From Parietaria judaica (lineage: Eukaryota > Streptophyta > Magnoliopsida > Rosales > Urticaceae), in NCBI GenBank assembly GCA_954871525.1, contig OX940860.1:24646001-24710000 (forward strand): DNA of 64,000 bases. The letters run 5' to 3'. The number at the start of each line of letters is the position of its first letter. Position 1 is the stretch's first letter. Shown piece after piece: positions 1 through 12,004 of this stretch. The notes below the pieces were generated by a model. That model worked only from the letters and a program-made list of their open reading frames with translations, was not told where the DNA came from and searched no databases. A program made the translations under genes and the position numbers.

Positions 1-2400
1 AGCTCCCTGATAGCAATTACTTTCGTTGTAGTCTTGCCACTTTGTTCGTTTGCTTGTCATCTCATCACCGTTCAATTGAATATTTTCAAGGAAAAAAAAT
101 GATAAGAATCCTAAACAAATACTCAACAATAGTTGATCTTCTAATATTGAGTCAAGCTTAGCTCTATGTGTGGTACGTAGGAGTAAAAAAACTTATCAAT
201 AGTTGGTCAAAAGGTGGTGGCTTACGTGTACATGTGGTGTTCCTCAAAGAGATGCTACATTTATCACCAAAGAGATTAGAGCCTAACAATAGAAATGTGA
301 CAGTCAAGCTTATAAACCGATATGAAAGAAAGTGAATCAAATGCGGAAAAAGATATGCAGGGATATGTTTCTTACAAATATGGAACTTTTATCGCAATTG
401 AATTGGCGTCGAATTTCCAACTGGCCTTTACAGTCTATGACATCGTAGCACTTTTCGACTGTACAACAAAATGATATTTGAGATTGAATCTTCGACTCGA
501 GCAAAAACAAAAAATTAATTCTAACCCCTATAATCAATCCATAAAATTCAACCAAACTTGAAAAGAAAAAAAAGCATACAAAATTCAAACAAACAAAAAA
601 AAGTAATTCAAATCTACTCATGGAACTCGATTTAAAAAAAATAATTCAAATCTATTCATGGAACTCGATTTAGGAATCTAATGTAATCTACTTGAAAATA
701 ACCAATAAAAGAAATAAAAAAAGAAAAACTTTGAAAATCGGCGACGAAGAAGAACGGATCTTAGTAGAAACTAAAATTCATTAGGAATGAAACAAAAATA
801 CTTGCAAAATAACATGCAAAGTGAATTGGTCTTCAATTCTTTAATAGGAACACAGAATAATGAAAAACACTCTTGAGAGAAAAGAAATCGAAAATTTACT
901 TCTTTTTTACATTTAGTGAAAGCTCTTGCAATATTAGATACCACCTGCATCTAAAAGCTCCTATATTCTCTTATTATTATTTTTATACCTTCATACCGTT
1001 ATGCACATCTGTCAATTTATATTAAAAATAATTAGTGACTAATCAATGTAGGAACAATTTTAGAACAGAAATAGTAACTAAGCTGGAGAGCAAATGAGAC
1101 ATGATAAATATTAACCTATAACAAATGACTTGTTATGATAAAGAAGTTACCATAATGAAACTCATTTTAACTACCATCGTCATATTTAAATAAGTTGTCA
1201 AATGATATTTAGCTTTGAGAAGATGCTTCTTACTTTAACAAAGGTTATATACCATAACCATTTTCAAAAGAGGCTTCTTTCGTAAATATAATGAGACTCT
1301 TGCCATCATTATATTGATTTTTTATTAAAATAATTATAAAGTGTTTGAAAAAAGGCAACCAATAGATACTCCAGTAGCTTTGCATTATTTCATTACGTCC
1401 TTTTTTTCATTATTTTACTATTATAAGTTGCGCAAATAAATTTAAAAATAAAGAAAGTTCATTACAATTCCATATAACATATTTAAGGACTAACAAATAG
1501 ACCGTTAAAAAAACAAACTAAATACCAAAAATTATAAAGATAAAAAGCCTCACCGAATAGTGTGAGGAATCGCCGAAGAAGGCGAGTTAGCAGAGAATCA
1601 AATGCTAAATTAATCATATATTAATTAAAAAGAATATATGTATCTAAACTAAATAGTATGGAATTTGACCCAACAATAATTACTTGAAGGCTCAGTTTAA
1701 AGAGCTTGAAAAAAAAAATTGCAGCAAAGAAAATTGACAAAAAAAAGTACATGCCAAGATTGAAGCGTTGCCATTTGCAATCACTCTCTCTATGTCTATT
1801 GGATGTGTACTTTTTAAGAAATACCATATATTATGAACTTGCAATCACCGTTACATATGGATGACGAATAGTCAATATAAAATGTAATATTCCACAGTAA
1901 TAATTACAAAATATATCCAATTTTGTAAACGACCATCCAATTTACATGACAATTCAAGAAAAACAACATACTTCCAAAGCACACTTTATTTGTAGTGGAG
2001 ATACGGATGACTGATACAGGACAGAGGTTGGTAAGGTGGTTACCTCAACATTTAAAAAGAAATAGAAAGAGATTAGCCTGATTAAAGAAGAGATAAAAAG
2101 GAATGATTAATTTGCATAATATATACGTTCAGTCAATGTATATTTTTTAATTTTAAACTTGATGTGTGAAATCCATTTTATAATAATACCATATAGCGGA
2201 ATCATTAATACTTTATAAACTTGTTATATGCATAAGATCTGATTAGTCATTAATTAAAACCGGAAATACTTCAATTCCAAAAGCAATCAAATAGTGTATC
2301 TTCTAAACATTGTAAGAACCAGTCTAATTCAACCTAAATCACTAAAATGCAAAAAAAAAATGTTAGTATATAAAGAAATTGCAACAAACTTATCAAAGAT
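1..2400. other. Intergenic AT-rich DNA, no gene seen
   Basis: No convincing coding exon or RNA gene is visible on either strand. The open frames here are short, biased to Lys/Phe/Asn and begin in low-complexity DNA. A short tandem duplication lies at 604-672. Composition matches the other gene-free parts of the window. Confidence 0.6.
604..672. repeat. Short tandem duplication, about 37-bp unit
   Basis: Two adjacent near-identical copies are visible (604-640 and 642-672), each beginning TAATTCAAATCTA and containing ATGGAACTCGATTTA. They differ by one base in the shared part (CTACTCATG versus CTATTCATG). This looks like local slippage or duplication; no function is apparent. Confidence 0.7.
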
Positions 2401-5215
2401 GGCAACTCGAGGTTGGAGATGGCGGAGGAGATTGTGACAGTCACAAGAAGTAGGATCCGTCAGAGCTGCTTGAAGATTGGGAGAGCGAGATGGGAAAAAA
2501 ATAACTACACAACTAGTAAAAGATAAAATCCAATATCAAAATAAAGAATTTTGAATAAACTTTGATTGTCATTGATTTCACTCAAGCAATATGCGTGGAT
2601 AAGAAACATATTGAAATGTTGAATTAAAAAATAAGACCTGATCATACCTGCTTGCTAATGTAGCTGAGATAGCAAGCCTTTTTGGCGAGCTTTCTCTTAA
2701 ACAACTTGAATGCTTAGTGGTTTCTTTCCTAACTCAAATATTTTGAAATGTTTAGGTAATATACTAAATAATCAGATAATATGTTAAATAGTAATACCTA
2801 AAGATTAGAGATTTTTGTCGGAAGCGCCGAGAAAGCTCGTCGGAGATCGCATGAAGAAGCAGAACTGTGAGAAGAACAACATGAAGATAGAATAAGCAGG
2901 GAACATAGTGGACACATTTTAACCAAAAACTCTCCGATACACATATTTCGGAGATGCGACACCGGAGAGGTTTGCTTTGAAAGAATTAATGTGGGAAAAA
3001 AGAGACTCTTACAACAATTCTGTAATTTTTTTTTTTTTAAGGAAAACAATTCTGTAATTGAAGCATGTGAAATCACTAATAAATAACTGAGAAAAAAATT
3101 AGTAGATGAAAAAATTTAGTACATGTACAATTCTGTAACAGTTTGGACGTATAGAATTGAAGTGTTCATCAATGACATCAAACGGGCATCGAGATGAAAA
3201 ATTAATGTTAAATTATTATGGTTCATAAAAATAGTTTATAGGGAAAAAAGTAGAATCACTCCCAACTTTATAAATATAAAAATCATTATAGAACTATGTA
3301 TAGTTCTCTTGAACTTCCCCACGATTATACTGATAGTCCAGTAAGCATAATTGTAGCATTTTCATCTACTCGAAATGCAAACCAAATTCTTGACTAAGAA
3401 TAAATTCAATCAAAAATATAATCTAAATTATTAGATGTTATTTCCTAATCTGAATATTTAAATTCAACTCAAATGTAAACAAAAAGATCATTTCAAAATA
3501 CAATTTAAGATTTAAATTTAACTTAAAGTACTGTATAATCCAAATATACTTCTAAAGTTCAATCCAAATTCAACCAATCCAATTATCCATTATCCAGAGG
3601 TGCATCCAAATAGGATGATCTAAATCAGAAAATTTAATTCTAATCCAATAATGATAAAAAAAAACTATCGAACTGAAGCCGATGATCAAATTTTGAAAAA
3701 ATCCTAGCAAGAGTTCATATATTTTAGAAAGAGTGAGACTGAGAGCGCATTAAAAAGAATAATCTAAACGCTAAATTATAAAGCTTATGTGAACGTGTTG
3801 ATTAAGTTTTTTCAAATCCAATATGTAGCATTCTATCAGCGTCAACAAGAGCAACAAAAGTAACTATTGAAAGTAAAGTGTTTGCTTGTTGCAAATGATT
3901 GATAACTACAGGAAGTATCAGACAGAATAAGATTATGCAGAAACACTACGGTGAACATAACATGATAATAAACCTAAAGTTTTGCTAATAAGAACTATAC
4001 CTAATGTTCCTAATTTCTAGACTTAAAACTGTATTTAAGTTTAAAATAAAATTTGAAACATAATTAGGCACTAATCTATCACTTATATTCATTCATTCAT
4101 TCCAACTAACAGTGATAATGTATTTCCTCAACCGTCCTTACCGAATCGTCCAAAGCGCTATGAAAGAATCCATTAACAAAAGGATAAAATGAAGAGCGTA
4201 ATAATATATATATATATATATATATATATGAAGAGTCTATTAAAAACTAACTCAAAACGATTATGGTAAGAAACAAATACCTGAGCATTATTTGCTAAGC
4301 ATAAACATCATATCCATAATGGACTCTGTGAGATAGAAAAAATTATACAAACCAAAAGAGTTAGCATCTGAGTCCGACTCTCTGTTAGTGTTCACGAAGT
4401 TTTCATAAACAAAAGACATTGCAAAGGAAAAATTACGAAAGAGAAGTGAAATATCCCAAAATTTAGAAACAGATCTTGTAAGGATATTACCGAATTAACA
4501 ACATTTACAATGAATGAAGAGCGGGCGAGAATGCATCATTCTGATGAAGAAAAGAGGGATTTGGCTGGGAAAGAGAAAATAGTGAACTGATGAAGGAGGA
4601 GTTTCGTTGATTAAAGAGACTCACCATTGCTGAGCGATAGGTAGGCGTTGGAGATGAGTGGATGTCGAGGGTCGGACTTGCGCTGGCCAATGGAAGAGGT
4701 GTCGGATTGTCTCCAGGAAAGGATTCGCATGCCCGATAGGAGTCGTTTGGGACCCGTAACCAATTTCGGCTCAATCGAACCATGCATTTGTACAAAACTA
4801 AAAAAAAAAATTAAATACAGAAATCAGAGAGAGAAAGAGAGAACTCGTGTTAAACCCGATAGATGGAATGGAAGCAGCGGTGAAGAGTGACAAAGAGAGA
4901 CATAGAGCGATGAACGTGGGTTGGGTCGCTGGTCAAGTCAGAGGCGAGGGCTTCATCGATTCTTCAAATCGAACCACACAGTCACAGAGAAGAGAAATCA
5001 ACTGTTATGAATGGAGGAGAAGAAATCGATTCGTGGAGAATAACCGTTCACATGCTCCGAAGAATCGCTTTGGAAGAATGAGGAGACACGACCTCTCTTT
5101 CGAAGAGGAAACAGTTCAGAAAAGACACGACGAGCGAGAGAGCGAGGAGTATGCAATTTCAATTTTTTTGGTAATTAAAAATAATTCAAAAAAAAGAGAA
5201 AAAAGAATGAGGTAG
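2400..5215 (-). other. Possible spliced transcription unit of unknown type
   Basis: The DNA at about 4500-5150 is less AT-rich than its surroundings. Read on the minus strand it looks like a plant 5' leader and first exon (pyrimidine-rich, TCTCTC-rich). An open frame starts at 4795 and reaches an exact splice-donor consensus, CAGCAATG followed by GTGAGT, near 4622. Further donor-like sites on the minus strand occur near 4280 (CTCAG then GTATTTG) and near 2797. I could not chain exons into a protein and do not recognise the peptide. It may be a long non-coding RNA or a decayed gene. Transcript data would decide. Confidence 0.3.
4204..4229. repeat. (TA)n microsatellite
   Basis: Uninterrupted TA dinucleotide run of 26 bp in an AT-rich stretch. 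Confidence 0.9.
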
Positions 5216-5261
5216 AAATTGGTGCTTTTTAGACCCTGTGTTTATTTTGCTTTTATATATA

Positions 5262-5682
5262 TATAGATTATTTTGCAAAATAGCCAACCTTTTGATTAAT
5301 ATTGTCAAATAGCCAATCAACCACATTAATAAATCACGAAAGACCGTATTACCCTTGAATTAACGTGTATTAACTGAGTTAATTTGTTTAAAAATAAATT
5401 AATTTTTTGTTAAAATTTTAATCACGATTTTTAATTTTTAAACAAATTAACTCAGTTAATACACGTTAATATAGATTTTCTGTAAACACAAGTAAATGTT
5501 TTTTTTTAAAGAAAAATTAACTTTGTTAATACACGATAATATGTTAAAAGGGTATTATAGGTATAAAATATGTTATTAAATAGTCACCTCATCAATTTGG
5601 CTATTTTGCAAAGAAAAAGGAAATGTTGGATATTTGACTAATCAAACGTTTCAATTTGACTATTAAGAAGAGCCATTTCTCA
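5262..5682. mobile_element. Foldback MITE with central hairpin
   Basis: Both ends carry related sequences in inverted orientation: TTTTGCAAAATAGCCAA at the left and its complement TTGGCTATTTTGCAAAG near 5598-5614 at the right. Inside lies a perfect 31-bp inverted repeat, 5359-5389 against 5440-5470, beginning ATTAACGTGTATTAACTGAG. It has no coding capacity. The long imperfect terminal inverted repeats suggest a Mutator-like miniature element, but I could not fix the target-site duplication. Outer borders are approximate. Confidence 0.5.
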
Positions 5683-5734
5683 TATTATTATTATTATTTT
5701 AAAGAGACAACGATTTTAAAATTACATGTAAGGA

Positions 5735-6265
5735 CAAAGAGTGGTTGAATGTTCAACTTACCGAACTTGCCGATAAATCGCTTGCCGTTATCGACGGATT
5801 AATCGATAACTTACCGGATTATCGACGGAAAACTAATAATACTGTAGCTTACCGATTACCGATACTTTTCGATGATTATCGACGGATTATCGACACTTAT
5901 CGAGGATTATCTATGAAAAATCACTAAAATATTTTTAAGAATATATTTACTAAGTTTATAATGTTTATAAAACATTAAAAATGCCAAAAATAAAATCATT
6001 TCATACTCAAACATAGGTAAATAAAATATAGTCTCACTCTCACATATGTAAATACTCGAATAAAATCATCGAAAAGTGCAAAATTTCTTGAAAAGTACCA
6101 TATTTTTGTTATTTTTCAAGATGTTTGTCGATTTTCGGCAAAAATCATGGGAAAGTACTGGCATGGTCGTCTTGCCGATAACTACCGGCAAGACGGATAA
6201 TCGAAGATTATCGAAGATAATCGTGGAAAAGTCGAACCTTTGAAAATCAATTGCCCTGAGAATCG
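5735..6265. mobile_element. Repeat element packed with ATCGACGGAT-type motifs
   Basis: Two clusters (about 5755-5915 and 6120-6240) are full of short motifs such as TTATCGACGGATTA, TTACCGATA and AGATTATCGA on both strands, flanking an AT-rich core. A weaker related cluster occurs at 25700-25860. The arrangement resembles the subterminal motif clusters of the hAT-type MITEs elsewhere in the window, but I could not find a clean terminal inverted repeat or duplication, so class and borders are uncertain. The 60-aa open frame inside is a by-product of the motif repeats. Confidence 0.45.
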
Positions 6266-7054
6266 GCTTCGGTTATATTAATAGATCAAATTTAGAGAAA
6301 AAAGCAAATGCTACTTGTTAAAGAGAGTCGACTTATTCTATCGAAAGATCCTTTAGATCGTTACACGAATAAAATAAAATAAAAAGAGTAATGTAATGAT
6401 ATCTATCCACTTATTCTGATTCCAAGAAATGTCGTTGTAGAGGAGTTTATTACGTTCGAAATGCACCCAAGAGTCGTTAGATTCAAGTTTTTGTCTTTTA
6501 GAACTTCATAAATTTGCAACAAATGCGAAGCCAACTTGATCCACCTTTAGTTTGCATAAAGCCACGCCCAGGCTGCGGCACTGGAGAAAGACATGGCCGC
6601 GCTCTTCTACGAATGAAAATTATAGAGAACACACACGCTAAAGAGCAATGTAAATTAGGGATCATGCCTTTGAACGATTTTAGCCGTGTTAACTCTGATA
6701 CGGGCAACAAACAAAGCAAAGAACTGAATCGTTTTCGGAACTGAAACTTTCTAGATTACTTCAAAGTTCTATCTTTATTTGTATCTCTTTCATACGCAAC
6801 TCTTTCTTCAAAATACTAATCTTATAAAGGAAAATCAAAATGAAAAAAAAAAAAAACGAAATACAAAGATAAATATATAACGTCAAATGACAAAGGTATA
6901 AAATCACGACACTGTCAATTTTTTATTTTTTTTATCATACAAGGTAAAGGTATTAAGGTTTTAATAATCGTAAAATAATTTGTTGAATTGTCTGAACTTT
7001 TTTAAATAGTTATGTTTTTCAACAATAGTTCACTAACCGAAAAACTAACCACGA
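6266..7054. other. Intergenic; one unrecognised GC-richer patch
   Basis: Mostly AT-rich. A patch at about 6500-6740 is less AT-rich and is open on the plus strand (76 aa, from 6514) and on the minus strand (73 aa). I do not recognise either peptide and see no splice or start context supporting a gene. It may be an old gene or transposon fragment. Confidence 0.4.
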
Positions 7055-7062
7055 GTCTAATT

Positions 7063-7712
7063 TAGGGCTGCAACCGGTCAGTTAACCTGTTTATTTTTCA
7101 CTATTTGGTATCATTAACCTAATTCCGGTTAGTCATGTTTTAATAACCTTAACCTGTTTTTGAAACCGGTTAACCTGATTACCGGTTATCAAAATCTAAT
7201 TAACCTGTTTAATAACCTTAACCTGTTTTTTTGTTAAAAAAAATATAGCATATAAACAATGATCAAACATATCGGTCCAAATGAACAATAATAATGAAAC
7301 TTGAATAAATAATATGAAGCATAACAATAATAAATAATGAACAAGATCAAGCAGAGAACGATAAAACAACTGAAGAAGATCAGGCGAGAAAAAAAGAAGA
7401 GAAAGTCGAGGAGGAAAGAAGAAAGGGTAGGCGAGAAAAAGAAGGAGAAAGAAGTTGAAGAGGTTTTGACGGAAAGAGAGAAAACCCTACTTAATTTAAT
7501 TTTAAAATATTTAAATAAAAAAATTAATATTAAAACCGGTTACTAAAATAACCTGTTTTGAAAAATAAATAACCTGTAACCTTATCCTGTTTGAAACCGG
7601 ATACGGTTAACCTTAACCTGTTTTTAAAATAATTCGGTTACGGTTATTTTAAACCGGATAATCTTCGATTACGGTTTTAAAATTCGGTTACCGGTTATTT
7701 TGCACACCCCTA
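7063..7712. mobile_element. hAT-type non-autonomous element with AACCGGTT motifs
   Basis: The left end reads TAGGGCTGCAACCGGT and the right end TTGCACACCCCTA, forming short terminal inverted repeats. They are flanked by a perfect 8-bp direct duplication GTCTAATT (7055-7062 and 7713-7720), the size typical of hAT insertions. Both subterminal regions are packed with AACCGGTT, AACCTGTTT and CGGTTA motifs on both strands. The centre contains a Lys/Arg/Glu-rich 69-aa frame at 7337-7546 with no recognisable domain, probably not a gene. No transposase is seen, so the element would depend on one encoded elsewhere. Confidence 0.85.
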
Positions 7713-8132
7713 GTCTAATTTACCTATAGGTATACCTTTGGAGTTCTCAATGAGCATACCGATGAGGTTTTTGTAAGAGTTCTAAAAACCGATACCGATG
7801 GATATACCGCAAAACCAACGAGTATACCGATAGATACTTCCGAAATTGTGTAACATATTAATGACAAACCCTCCAAAAGATTCATCAAAAAATGTATATG
7901 CAATGTGAAAAACAAACTAACGAAGAAACATAAGTTACAATTCATAACTTTTTCATGCTAGTAAGTAGGGCACATGATAATTATCCTACAGACTCATAAC
8001 AAACACTACATAGTGAAATCGCTCTTATAATAGAAAATCGTATATCACGCTCATCGGCTTCGGAGAATGTTGAAGAATCTACCTCTAGCTCTCAGAGAAA
8101 ACCTATCCTCTCTTGAAGAAGTTCCTTGCAAT

Positions 8133-10827
8133 TCAAGCTAAGTCGTAAACCGCCAAGAAAGGCATCAGAACACTCCCTATCCACAATTTCCCGTCCTTCT
8201 CTTCCACTTCGCTGATCGCTTTCACGACCTTCCCCTGACTGTCTTCCAAGATCTTCATGAGCTTACCGTCTTGGCTGTACTTGACGATCAGGCCTTGTTG
8301 CCAGCCTCCAATGTGAAGCAAGTACTGGAACTTCGCTGAAATCGGGAGCTTGAGCAGGAACTTCCTCACTCTCGGGTACAGAGACTGCAGGTAACTGTAT
8401 GTGGTCCTGTGGCAGTGGATCGCGACCCAGAACTCGCCCTTCTCGTTGATCCGGATGTTGTCGGGGAATCCAGGGAGGACAGCAAATACTTCGGTGGTCC
8501 CTGCCTTTTCTCCTTTCAACCAATATTTGCTTAACCTGAATTGCCAAATACCGACCGTTGTTAGCGTGATTTGTAATTATGTCTCCACAACTTGTATGTG
8601 ATAGACCTGCCATCATTACGTAACGTCATAGGAAGGGCAAAACGGTTACTTAGCCATGTCATTAGGGGTATTTCGGTCAATTCCTTTATTTTATCATTAG
8701 GGTTCGGAATTAGCTTATAGGCGCCTAGCCTTGACGGCTGATTGGTTTTTGATTTTTTTTTTTTTCGGTTTATTTCCCTTAGCATCAATTAGGAGACTTT
8801 CAACCTTGCTCTTGAACGAAAGGTCAGTTGGTTTTCTCTATGTTTTTAGCTGTAGATCGAAAAATTGAACTGGAATGGAACATGAAAAACAGCAGTACCT
8901 GCCAAGTGCACCTTCGCAGAGAACAAAGAACGAACCGTCTTTGCTTATGGACAAGCCATTTGGAAACTGGAGATTCCGCAAAAGCACCGTGGTTTCCTTT
9001 GTTTTCGGATCGTATTTCAGAACCCGCCCGCTGTCATCTCCCGTGAAAACTAACTGCAGAAAGTTCCTGGATGACACCACGAGTTTTCATGTTAGAATCA
9101 ATCTTTGTTATGCTTCTCTGTTCGCAAAACTTCAAGAAAAGTGAAACAATCATACATCCCGGGATTTAGATCTCGTTATGGGAATCACTGTTCCTCTCTC
9201 AATTACACTCTTCCCGATGTCTAGTCCCTTGTTTCTAGAGAGAGACTAAGCTAAGTAAATATTGGGCTGAAAGATGTCTCTTCATTAATGACTCAAAAAA
9301 ACGAAAAACTCGGGGCGACACAAAGTAATGTAATTTAGACGGAAATAGCATACTGTTAAGATTAAATGATAATGTTGCTCCTAGCCCATCACTAGACCAG
9401 AATACCGTTCTAGCTATTTCAGAACTGTCTCTTAATCAATTTTATACTTGGGCAATTAAATTCTGTTACATCGATGCTATCATAACGCTGCAAACAACAA
9501 TTGGAAGTAATTCAAGGATAAACTGCAGCAAATAGATATTGTGTTTAAAGCGATTAATCCCAGAACTCGAAAAGATCGGAAGATAACGATTCCGCAACGG
9601 TGAAATCATACACGGGAACATCAGATATCGTTCAGTTTGCTTAGATTTCCGCTAGGATAGAAAAGTAGTCAAGAAAATTTAAATCTAAACCTGTAACAAG
9701 AAAAGTCAAAGTCAAAGAAATAACATAATTAGCTTACCTCCTTTGATACTTGCTGCTACTATCTGTGAAGTAGACATTCCCTTCATCGTCAACGTCTACA
9801 TCATTGGTGAATCTTAACGGTAATCCTTCAGCCTCGTTTGTCAGAAGGGTCGTCATTCCACCTTCGGGCCCCACCTTGTGAAGCCCGAGATATGCATCGG
9901 CAATGTACAGATCGCCCGTTTTCTTGTCGAACCGAAGCCCGAGAGGCCGCCCGCAAATGTGCTCGTTCGGTAAGTAACTTAGAGCTGAAGGTTTGGGATC
10001 ACATATTTCTGACCTGAAATCAAGCCATTTTGAGAGATTTCCCTTTTTAGCTCTCCTGCATTTCTACCCGAGCAAGCCAAAAGTATCACGAAATTCCATC
10101 TAAAACTCAATTGGCAACGCCACGAATAATTCGTCTCTTTTTTTTTCTTTTCTAGCATAAGATCCTTCACATGCTCTCTAAAAGTAATATTGCTAATTTA
10201 GCTTGCACGGGATCTTATTATTATCCTAGACCGGAACTTGTTTATGTCGAGTTATGAAGCTTAATTCACCTAAACCGCTATGAAGACCCGACGAGCAGTC
10301 TAATACCGTGAACTCCGATTAAATTACAATTCAAAAGAATGCAAGCGGCAAGTAGGCATACTTCCCGCGCTGTTCTAATTACTTGTATTTTCGCGCATTT
10401 GATTTCGTTTTCGATTTAAGAATTGAAGTCAAAATCCTGACAGTCTAGCAAAAGTCAACCAAACACAAAGACTCATAACCGAAGCATCGAAGGCTGACCT
10501 GTTCCTTGAGGTGACGGCGAAGTCGGTCCAGGCGTTTCCGTCCCAGAAGAGAACCCGCCCGTCGGCGACGCCGGTGTAAGGCCCGCGGCCACGGGCGTCG
10601 AAGGCGACGCTCTCGGGGCCCTGCACCTGGTTGAGGAACCTGACCTCCGACCTCTGCAGCGAGTTCTCGCGGTCCCTCTCCGCCGGGATCTCCGACCACG
10701 GAGGGAGCGCCACCAGGTGGGTCTCGAAGTCCGGGAACCCCGACATGGCGCTGTGATTCAGAGGGTCGATCCCGCAGTAGAGCGCCGCCACGAGGAACAC
10801 GGCGCCGAGGACTCTCGCGAGCGCCAT
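8133..10827 (-). CDS. SSL3: Strictosidine synthase-like 3 protein (SSL3)
   Basis: The model has four exons, 10499-10827, 9738-10013, 8899-9066 and 8133-8535 (all minus), giving 391 aa in a continuous frame, close to the roughly 390 aa of Arabidopsis SSL3. An N-terminal hydrophobic segment (residues 3-17) suggests a signal peptide or anchor. The rest matches the six-bladed beta-propeller strictosidine synthase/adipocyte plasma membrane-associated protein family, with stretches such as GPYTGVADGRVLFWDG, HICGRPLGLRFDKKTGDLYI, GNVYFTDSSSKYQRR and RNLQFPNGLSISKDGSFF. Plant SSL proteins of this branch are not established to make strictosidine; esterase-like or defence roles have been proposed, and the substrate here is unknown. 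The start was chosen because it precedes the hydrophobic leader and follows a leader-like, CA/TA-rich stretch. The next gene on this strand is YABBY2, as in Arabidopsis. Confident in the family, fairly confident in the ortholog. Confidence 0.93.
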
Positions 10828-11512
10828 GGCGATTCAAGATTCGAGCTTTCAAGACTGAAATGGAATGTATATGTATGTGGGTGGGTAGGTGGGTATATGT
10901 AATGGGAGTGAGTTAGGTGGGAGTGTGCATGTTTTGGTGAGGGGTAGAAAATGGGCGTTTCTGCCATTGAAAGATGGGTTGTTGGTTGATCTTGATCCTA
11001 CAAATTAGAGACAATTGCCTTTTATAATTGTTGAAAAATGGCGGCGTAAGTCTTTCTTCGTCTGATAATTATTACTCTAAGCCTATATTTTCATATCATA
11101 AAAATGTCTAAATTTTGACCGCACTACTTAACTTTATCAAATATGAGACGACATATTTTTTGTCCAATTTTTTTCTATCGAATTCAAATGAGAGAAGATG
11201 TATAATAGATGGATGGGTTGGGCACATAACTATGTAGATGTAAATTTGAAGCGAGGATTTAGAGCACATCTTGGGTAGTGGTAACTTCGCCACTGACTTG
11301 TAGAAGAAAGTCTCAATTGAAGTTGGTGTGACTTTTCAAGACCAAACTAATTGGAAAGAGCGCGTACAACTAGGGTTCAATGGAGCGAATAGGTCGTCTC
11401 AAATATGAATTTTATTAGAAGTAATTCCATGCCTAATAATTTACAGGTTATAAAGACGTAGATGTATTACTAGGATGAAAGGGGAAATAGAGAGTGTTTA
11501 TCATGTTTAGTT

Positions 11513-11571
11513 TTCTATTAAGCATTGAGTATAAGATAACATGGTTCTCTATTAAGCATTGAGTATAAGAT
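11513..11571. repeat. Tandem duplication, about 25-bp unit
   Basis: TTCTATTAAGCATTGAGTAT followed by AAGAT occurs at 11513-11537 and again ending at 11571, separated by 7-9 bases. It appears to be a local duplication. Confidence 0.7.
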
Positions 11572-11818
11572 TTGAGTTCCGAAATTTCAAAGATCCACTA
11601 TTGGAATGTGGACGATGATAGTGCTAAGAAATATGGAAGTGCTTATTTTAAACATGAAAAAGAATAAAATACAAGTTGTGAGATGGAAGATGACAGAAAA
11701 CTTAAACTCAGATGGAAGTAGTTAAAGAATTGAGCTCAAGCCTACTATACACACTTTAATTTATCAAGCAAGGTTGTATTAATTAGTTCATTTACTCTTT
11801 TCTACACCAAATCCAAAC

Positions 11819-12004
11819 ATGTCGTTTTCTTGTATATGAAACGACCTGTGTTTGTCTTACGAACGACTTTGTTGTTTTAATGAGGACTTAAAAGATTTTG
11901 TTGTTTTCAGTAATGTTGATATGTCGTTTATCGGATAACGACATGTACTTTTCATGGATAACAACGGCCCATTTTTTGTTTTATTGATATGACAAAACGA
12001 CATA
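11819..12004. mobile_element. Putative small foldback element with CGTTTT motifs
   Basis: The left end ATGTCGTTTT and the right end AAAACGACAT are inverted copies. Several AACGAC/GTCGTT motifs lie between them on both strands. The size (186 bp) and layout suggest a MITE. No clear target-site duplication was found. Confidence 0.4.

Noticed and set aside
7337..7546. Lys/Arg/Glu-rich 69-aa frame
   Set aside because: It lies in the purine-rich core of the hAT-type element, without a domain or neighbouring exons.
10445..10852. Second minus-strand frame over SSL3 exon 1, and a plus-strand frame at 10717
   Set aside because: They are alternate-frame shadows of a GC-rich exon; the SSL3 frame has the family match.
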